Below, piece by piece: positions 29,584-33,192 of a stretch of 33,192 bases of DNA. Numbering within the stretch: the stretch's first letter is position 1; the number at the start of each line of letters is the position of its first letter. The translations under genes were made by a program, and so were the position numbers. The notes under the pieces are model-generated. The model was not told the origin of the DNA. It saw only the letters and a list, made by a program, of their open reading frames with translations, and did no database searches. Source of the stretch: Corynebacterium sp. (lineage in GTDB: Bacteria > Actinomycetota > Actinomycetes > Mycobacteriales > Mycobacteriaceae); the NCBI RefSeq assembly GCF_022712195.1, contig NZ_JALAGY010000075.1:1-33192 (forward strand). Reading direction: 5' to 3'.

Positions 29584-29589
29584 CTAGAG
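29584..29589 (+). promoter_or_regulatory. Candidate -10 of the lipase gene
   Basis: TAGAGT about 56 bases before the lipase ATG; a leader with the ribosome site GAGGAG (29636-29641) would follow. Confidence 0.35.
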
Positions 29590-29645
29590 TCGACGGCAGC
29601 AGTAGTTTGTGCCGACGAAGTTTCTGAGGAGCTCCGAGGAGTCCG

Positions 29646-30962
29646 ATGTCCCGCCCTGCCCTGTCTGCCCTGTCTCCCCTGTCCACGCTTCGACGTCTCC
29701 TGGTCCCCGCGGCAGTGCTCGCACTGGCCGGCGGCGCCCTGGTTCCCCCCGCCTCCGCGCTTCCTGTGCCCGGTGTCGGTTCACTGCCGGCGGAGCTGGT
29801 CGACGCCGGCGACCCTGCCCGGCCACCAGCGCCGGCCGAGGAGACCCCGGACTGGTCGGGGTTGGACGTCACCGACGGAGTCACCCTCCCCGACCGGGTC
29901 GGGGTCCCGGTTGACGAGGTGGCCCTCAACCCCGACCTCGGACTGGGGTCCGCGGGCGTGCAGCGTCGGTTCGTGTACTCCACCGTGGACCAGCACAGGG
30001 AGGTTGCCGCCTCGACCGCCGCCGTCTTCCTCCCGGAGGGGCCCGCGCCCGAGGGCGGGTGGCCGGTGCTCGCCTGGGCCCACGGCACCGTCGGCCTGGG
30101 CGACGGTTGCACCCCGTCCGCGCTGCCCCGCAGCCAGAGGGACGCCGACTACCTCGCCCACTGGTTGGGTCAGGGGTACGCCGTCGTCGCCTCCGACTAC
30201 GTGGGGATGGGGACGCCGGGGCTGATGTCGTACCTGAACGGCCCGGTCAGTGCGGCGAACGTCATCGACTCGGTGGCTGCCGCCAGGTCCCTGGACTCGG
30301 TGGGGCCGTCCCTGTCGGGGTCGTGGGCCGTGATCGGCCAGTCGCAGGGCGGTGGCGCGGCACTGCACGTGGCCCACGCCGCCACGGAACGCAGCGACGA
30401 CCTCGGCCTGGACTACCGGGGCGCTGTCGCCACCGGTGCCCCGGCCTATGTCGAGGAACTGGTGCTGGCGGGTTCCCCGTCGTTCCCGCCGGTCGTGTTG
30501 CCGACGGGGTTGAACGTGTACACCGCCTACATCCTCGCCGGTTTCCGCGAGGCGCACCCGGAGCTCGACCTGGACTCCGTCCTGTCCGACGAGGGACGGC
30601 GGATCGCCGACATGGCCGAGACCGCGTGCTACCCGGAGCTGGCCGACGCCCTGGACGGTGTCGGCATGTCCCGTGTCTTCACCGCCCCGATCAGGTCGGT
30701 ACCGGGCCTGGAGCCGGCGTTGCGCTCGTACATGGCGACACCGACCGACGGCTACGACAGGCCGGTGTTCGTGGGGCACGGGCTGCTCGACATCGACGTA
30801 CCGAGTCCGATCGGCGTGCTGCTGAACTCGCAGATGTGGATCAACCAGTTCGCCGGCTCCAATGAGCAGGTCGAGGTGCACTGGTACAACGAGGACCACA
30901 GCGGTGCGATGGTGGCGTCGATGCCGGACTCGACCCCGTTCCTGCGGTCGTTGTTCGCCTGA
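29646..30962 (+). CDS. Secreted lipase/esterase of the LIP family
   Basis: 438 residues. Signal peptide: MSRPALSALS, a hydrophobic segment, and AS-A-LP cleavage near residue 38. Then an alpha/beta-hydrolase: oxyanion-hole region AWAHGTVGLGDGCTPS, nucleophile Ser233 in GQSQGG, an acid in GHGLLDIDVP and His418 in NEDHSGAM. This is the secretory lipase (PF03583) architecture known in corynebacteria and mycobacteria. GAGGAG lies four bases before the ATG. It sits between the helicase and tad-like genes, where M. tuberculosis has other genes, so it is a local insertion. Confidence 0.9.
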   Translation: MSRPALSALSPLSTLRRLLVPAAVLALAGGALVPPASALPVPGVGSLPAELVDAGDPARPPAPAEETPDWSGLDVTDGVTLPDRVGVPVDEVALNPDLGLGSAGVQRRFVYSTVDQHREVAASTAAVFLPEGPAPEGGWPVLAWAHGTVGLGDGCTPSALPRSQRDADYLAHWLGQGYAVVASDYVGMGTPGLMSYLNGPVSAANVIDSVAAARSLDSVGPSLSGSWAVIGQSQGGGAALHVAHAATERSDDLGLDYRGAVATGAPAYVEELVLAGSPSFPPVVLPTGLNVYTAYILAGFREAHPELDLDSVLSDEGRRIADMAETACYPELADALDGVGMSRVFTAPIRSVPGLEPALRSYMATPTDGYDRPVFVGHGLLDIDVPSPIGVLLNSQMWINQFAGSNEQVEVHWYNEDHSGAMVASMPDSTPFLRSLFA

Positions 30963-30970
30963 GCGCCGCT
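30962..30970. repeat. 9-bp direct repeat, left copy flanking the HAD segment
   Basis: AGCGCCGCT starts at the last base of the lipase stop codon. The same nine bases recur at 31691-31699 at the other border of the AT-rich segment. It may mark an insertion or be chance in GC-rich DNA. Confidence 0.3.
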
Positions 30971-30991
30971 GTCGGCAGCGTTAATTGAGAG

Positions 30992-31618
30992 TCAACCCCA
31001 AAGAGCCGCAAGCTCAGCGAGCGATTTCAGGTGAAAGTCTGCTAGTTTAACCTCGGGGCGCCGCGAGTGAATAATCCCCCACGGTCCCTGTTCAAGAAAT
31101 GCGGTCTGCATGCCCATTCGCCTCGCAGGCAAGATATCGTTATCGAGTCGATCGCCCACATATAAGACCAACCCAGCATCAATTCCAGAAGCATCGACTA
31201 CTTTCTGAAAGAATTCCTCCGATGGTTTTTCTACTCCCCATTGCGATGACGATGCGATGAAGTCAGCAGGCACCCCAGCCGCTGCGATCTGCTCCACCGC
31301 ACCTTCAGGCTGATTTCCAGCTATACCGATCGAGAGCCCCGCAGAACGCGCGGAGGAAATACAGGGCAGCACATCCGGGTAAAGGTCTTCCTTCAAGAGG
31401 ACTGGACGATTCTCGGGATCCCGAATTCCGAGCTCATCCCAAATCTTTCTATGGTCCTCACCTCTTTCAATCAACGAACCGAAAAGCGCGAGGAAGGTGA
31501 ACGCAGGAACACCAGCCATCGTTGCCTGATCCGTCCATTGTCTAGTCTCATCAACGAGCGTCTCCCCAACATCAAAAACGATGGCGCGAGCATTCAGGGA
31601 AAATTCATTCAGAACCAT
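30992..31618 (-). CDS. HAD-family hydrolase on AT-rich DNA
   Basis: 208 residues. Motif I is FDVGETL with nucleophile Asp16, but the usual second aspartate is Gly18, so classical phosphatase chemistry is not certain. Motif II is near GIAGNQPEG, motif III Lys is in EKPSEEFF, and motif IV is YVGDRLDNDI. A cap region lies between residues 20 and 90. GC is near 50 per cent, against about 68 per cent around it, and codon use is different, indicating recent acquisition. The start ATG 31618 is directly preceded by GAAGG, too close for a good ribosome site, so the start is uncertain. Substrate unknown. Confidence 0.87.
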   Translation of the reverse strand: MVLNEFSLNARAIVFDVGETLVDETRQWTDQATMAGVPAFTFLALFGSLIERGEDHRKIWDELGIRDPENRPVLLKEDLYPDVLPCISSARSAGLSIGIAGNQPEGAVEQIAAAGVPADFIASSSQWGVEKPSEEFFQKVVDASGIDAGLVLYVGDRLDNDILPARRMGMQTAFLEQGPWGIIHSRRPEVKLADFHLKSLAELAALWG

Positions 31619-31690
31619 CCTTCAATAGTGCCATCCAATCAATACAAGTTCCAGCAATCGCACAAATCATCATGAGTCAAAGGCAGCACC

Positions 31691-31699
31691 AGCGCCGCT
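31691..31699. repeat. 9-bp direct repeat, right copy flanking the HAD segment
   Basis: AGCGCCGCT, identical to 30962-30970. It overlaps the first base of the downstream TadE/G-like stop codon (minus strand), exactly where base composition returns to high GC. Confidence 0.3.
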
Positions 31700-32067
31700 C
31701 ACTGCACCGGACCGGCCTCAGCCGTCGCCGTCCTTCCTGTGACCGTCACCGTCACCGAGATCCCTTCGAGCCCCTCGGGCCCGTGGTCCGTCTGCTCCCC
31801 GCGCACCGGGGCGCAGGAGTTGAGGGCGGCACCGTTGTCCCGGGCGACGGCCGCGGCCACCGTACAGGCCTCCTCCACTCCGGCACGCTGCATCACCGTG
31901 GCAGCGGACAGGGCGGTCATGTCGGCCGCCAGAGTGGCACGGTGCGACTGCAGCATGCCGGTCACCCCGGTCGCGACGACCAGTGCCGACGCAACCACGG
32001 CCAGGATGACCGCGCTGCCGGCGACCGTCACGTTCCCCGCGTCGTCACCCCGCAGACTGTGGCTCAC
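31699..32067 (-). CDS. TadE/TadG-like pilus-locus protein (TIGR03816)
   Basis: 122 residues, one N-terminal transmembrane helix (VTVAGSAVILAVVASALVVATGVTG), then an extracytoplasmic domain with a cysteine pair (EEACTV, NSCAP). The helix begins GNVTVAGSA, resembling the pseudopilin-type segment of the helicase/secretion neighbourhood TadE-like family. The GTG start overlaps the preceding TadE-like gene by 23 bases, so the two are translationally coupled. Last gene of the tad operon here; the order matches Rv3654c. Confidence 0.82.
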   Translation of the reverse strand: MSHSLRGDDAGNVTVAGSAVILAVVASALVVATGVTGMLQSHRATLAADMTALSAATVMQRAGVEEACTVAAAVARDNGAALNSCAPVRGEQTDHGPEGLEGISVTVTVTGRTATAEAGPVQ

Positions 32068-32413
32068 CGATGATCACCGCCGTGGCGGAGACGTCGAACA
32101 GCCACCCGGGAACGGTCACGTTCACGCGGTACTCGAGCAGACCGGCGGCGTCACCTTCCGTACCTGGTGTGGCACTGCCGGTCACCTCCACCGTGGCGTC
32201 GGGCTGTCTCGCCCCCACCACTGACCGGGCGGCCGGGGCGTCCCCCAGGGCGGCGGCCCGGGCCCCGTCACGGGCCAGCCCCACCGCCCCGAGGTAGGTC
32301 GCCACGGTGACGACGCCTGCGACGACCAGGCCGGTCACGGCGGTCAGGGCGGTGAAGACGATGGCCGCCTCTACCGTCACGTAGCCGTCGTCGCCACCGC
32401 AGTTCCCCCTCAC
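32045..32413 (-). CDS. TadE-like pseudopilin
   Basis: 122 residues. The short cytosolic start MRGNCGGDDGYVTVEAAIVF is a TadE signature: G-Y-V-T-V-E-A, with the glutamate five residues into the pseudopilin hydrophobic helix. One transmembrane segment and a small extracellular domain follow. GTG start with AAGGGGG eight bases upstream. Counterpart of Rv3655c. Confidence 0.87.
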   Translation of the reverse strand: MRGNCGGDDGYVTVEAAIVFTALTAVTGLVVAGVVTVATYLGAVGLARDGARAAALGDAPAARSVVGARQPDATVEVTGSATPGTEGDAAGLLEYRVNVTVPGWLFDVSATAVIIGEPQSAG

Positions 32414-32429
32414 GCCGCCGTCCCCCTTC

Positions 32430-32717
32430 CTACTGTGTGTCCAGCGCGCGCTGGAAGATCGACGTCAGCGCACCCTCGACGGCGTCGGAGGTGACCACGA
32501 GGTACAGCAACGCACCCAGTGCCGCGGCGGCGACACATCCCAGCGCGTACTCGATGGTGCTCATCCCCCGGTCGTCCCCCAGGACCGACAGTGCCGTCCT
32601 CTCCTGTTCCGGCTCCTGTTCCGGCTCTTGACCTGCTTCGTCGCCGATCCCCTCCCCGTACTCTTCCCTGTACTCTTCCCTGTATTCTTCTCTGCACTCG
32701 TTGATGTTCTCTTCCAT
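32430..32717 (-). CDS. DUF4244 Flp-pilin-like protein with acidic tyrosine-repeat leader
   Basis: 95 residues. The C-terminal half is the DUF4244 domain: GMSTIEYALGCVAAAALGALLY with pilin-type Glu and Tyr, then FQRALDTQ. The N-terminal ~45 residues are unusual: tandem REEY units (four tyrosine/glutamate repeats), then EQEPEQEPEQE. The DNA repeats in twelve-base units, so slippage could have built them. It would be the major pilin or pseudopilin of the locus, trimmed by a prepilin peptidase before GMSTIEYA if the leader is removed. GAAGGGA precedes the ATG. Counterpart of Rv3656c. Confidence 0.87.
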   Translation of the reverse strand: MEENINECREEYREEYREEYGEGIGDEAGQEPEQEPEQERTALSVLGDDRGMSTIEYALGCVAAAALGALLYLVVTSDAVEGALTSIFQRALDTQ

Positions 32718-32745
32718 GGTGTCCCTTCCGTTGTTCCTGTTGTTG

Positions 32746-33192
32746 TCACACTCCGGCGAATCCGATGACCAGGGGGACCAGTCCCACCACCACGAAGGCG
32801 GGGAGAAAGCACAGGGTCAGCGGGGCAGCGACAGCGACGAGCACCCGTTCGGCACCCGCCCGCGCCGTGTCGTCCGCCCGGCGCCGGAGACGGTCCGCCT
32901 GGGCGGTGACCGCCTCCGACAGCCGCCCGCCGTTCCGGACCTGTGCCGCCGCCCGACGCGCCACCGGCCCGAAGTCCGGGTCGTCGGCGAGGTGTTTCCA
33001 CGCGTTCGCCCCCGCCCCCAACTCCAGCAGGCCCGCCACACGGTGCAGGTCGGCCACAGCCCTTCCCCTGTCCCTGGTCCTCCCCCTGTCACCGTCGTCC
33101 CGGGGATCCGGCCCCGCCCCGGGCACCGCCGCCCGCCCCGCCGCCACGGCAGGCAGACCTGCCTGCCCGGCGGCGGCGAAGGCGGCGGGGGC
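32746..33192 (-). CDS. TadC-like inner-membrane protein, cut by the window edge
   Basis: Partial: the 5' part lies beyond the window, and the frame is open to the last base. The visible ~148 residues hold a type II secretion F-domain end: HRVAGLLELGAGANAWKHLADD, a helical VTAQADRLRRRADDTARAGAERVLVAVAAPL and a closing hydrophobic pair of helices (LCFLPAFVVVGLVPLVIGFAGV). This is the platform protein of Tad pilus assembly. It ends 28 bases before the DUF4244 gene, so one operon is likely. Counterpart of Rv3657c. Confidence 0.85.
   Translation of the reverse strand, partial: APAAFAAAGQAGLPAVAAGRAAVPGAGPDPRDDGDRGRTRDRGRAVADLHRVAGLLELGAGANAWKHLADDPDFGPVARRAAAQVRNGGRLSEAVTAQADRLRRRADDTARAGAERVLVAVAAPLTLCFLPAFVVVGLVPLVIGFAGV

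Noticed and set aside
29646..30962. Lipase as part of the tad operon
   Set aside because: Opposite strand to the tad genes, its own ribosome site and signal peptide; no functional link visible.

Overview
The window is high-GC actinobacterial DNA and almost certainly comes from a Corynebacterium chromosome. The evidence is a secreted mycolyltransferase of the antigen 85 type, a membrane class III adenylate cyclase next to DNA polymerase III delta-prime, and a block whose order (holB, cyclase, topA, cspA, DECH-box helicase, tad-like pilus genes) matches the M. tuberculosis Rv3644c-Rv3660c neighbourhood. Many genes have a TAnnnT -10 hexamer about 6-8 nt before the start codon and no Shine-Dalgarno sequence, which is the actinobacterial leaderless pattern. 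No insertion sequence, CRISPR array or rRNA was seen. The species is not identified.

Layout. 1-3.2 kb: an unknown membrane protein, lpd (dihydrolipoamide dehydrogenase) and a 36-residue amphipathic mini-protein, all on the minus strand. 3.2-9.4 kb: a mycolyltransferase, a flippase-like membrane protein, a convergent MFS transporter and a divergent acyl-CoA oxidase-type enzyme that shares a palindromic intergenic region with the MFS gene. 9.4-14.1 kb: the most unusual part, five very short genes (29-33 codons) for related hydrophobic or acidic amphipathic peptides. Each has its own ribosome binding site and a following hairpin. They are followed by a 742-residue membrane sensor kinase, apparently a tandem duplication with a degenerate second half, and a NarL/LuxR-type response regulator. 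I read this as a peptide plus two-component module. 14.1-17.4 kb: a DinB-like mycothiol-dependent-type protein, a YdjM-like membrane protein, a Gly/Asn-rich lipoprotein and an orphan HsdR N-terminal nuclease-like protein. 17.5-27 kb: tRNA-Thr(CGT), holB, adenylate cyclase, an NRAMP (MntH) transporter with a palindromic operator candidate, topA, an SDR-like oxidoreductase divergent from an HxlR/DUF24 regulator, and cspA. 27.2-33.2 kb: a DECH-box helicase (DUF1998 type), a secreted lipase, a HAD hydrolase on AT-rich DNA that looks acquired, and the end of a tad-like pilus operon. That operon runs TadC (cut by the window edge), a DUF4244 pilin-like protein, a TadE-like protein and a second TadE/TadG-like protein.

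How genes work together. The peptide genes, kinase and regulator are physically contiguous and probably form one signalling or secretion-response unit; the function is inferred. The SDR/HxlR pair with a shared palindrome is a classic thiol-redox sensor arrangement. The tad genes probably build a thin pilus or pseudopilus. All positions, motifs and hairpins were read by eye. Family assignments rest on recognised motifs, not on database searches.
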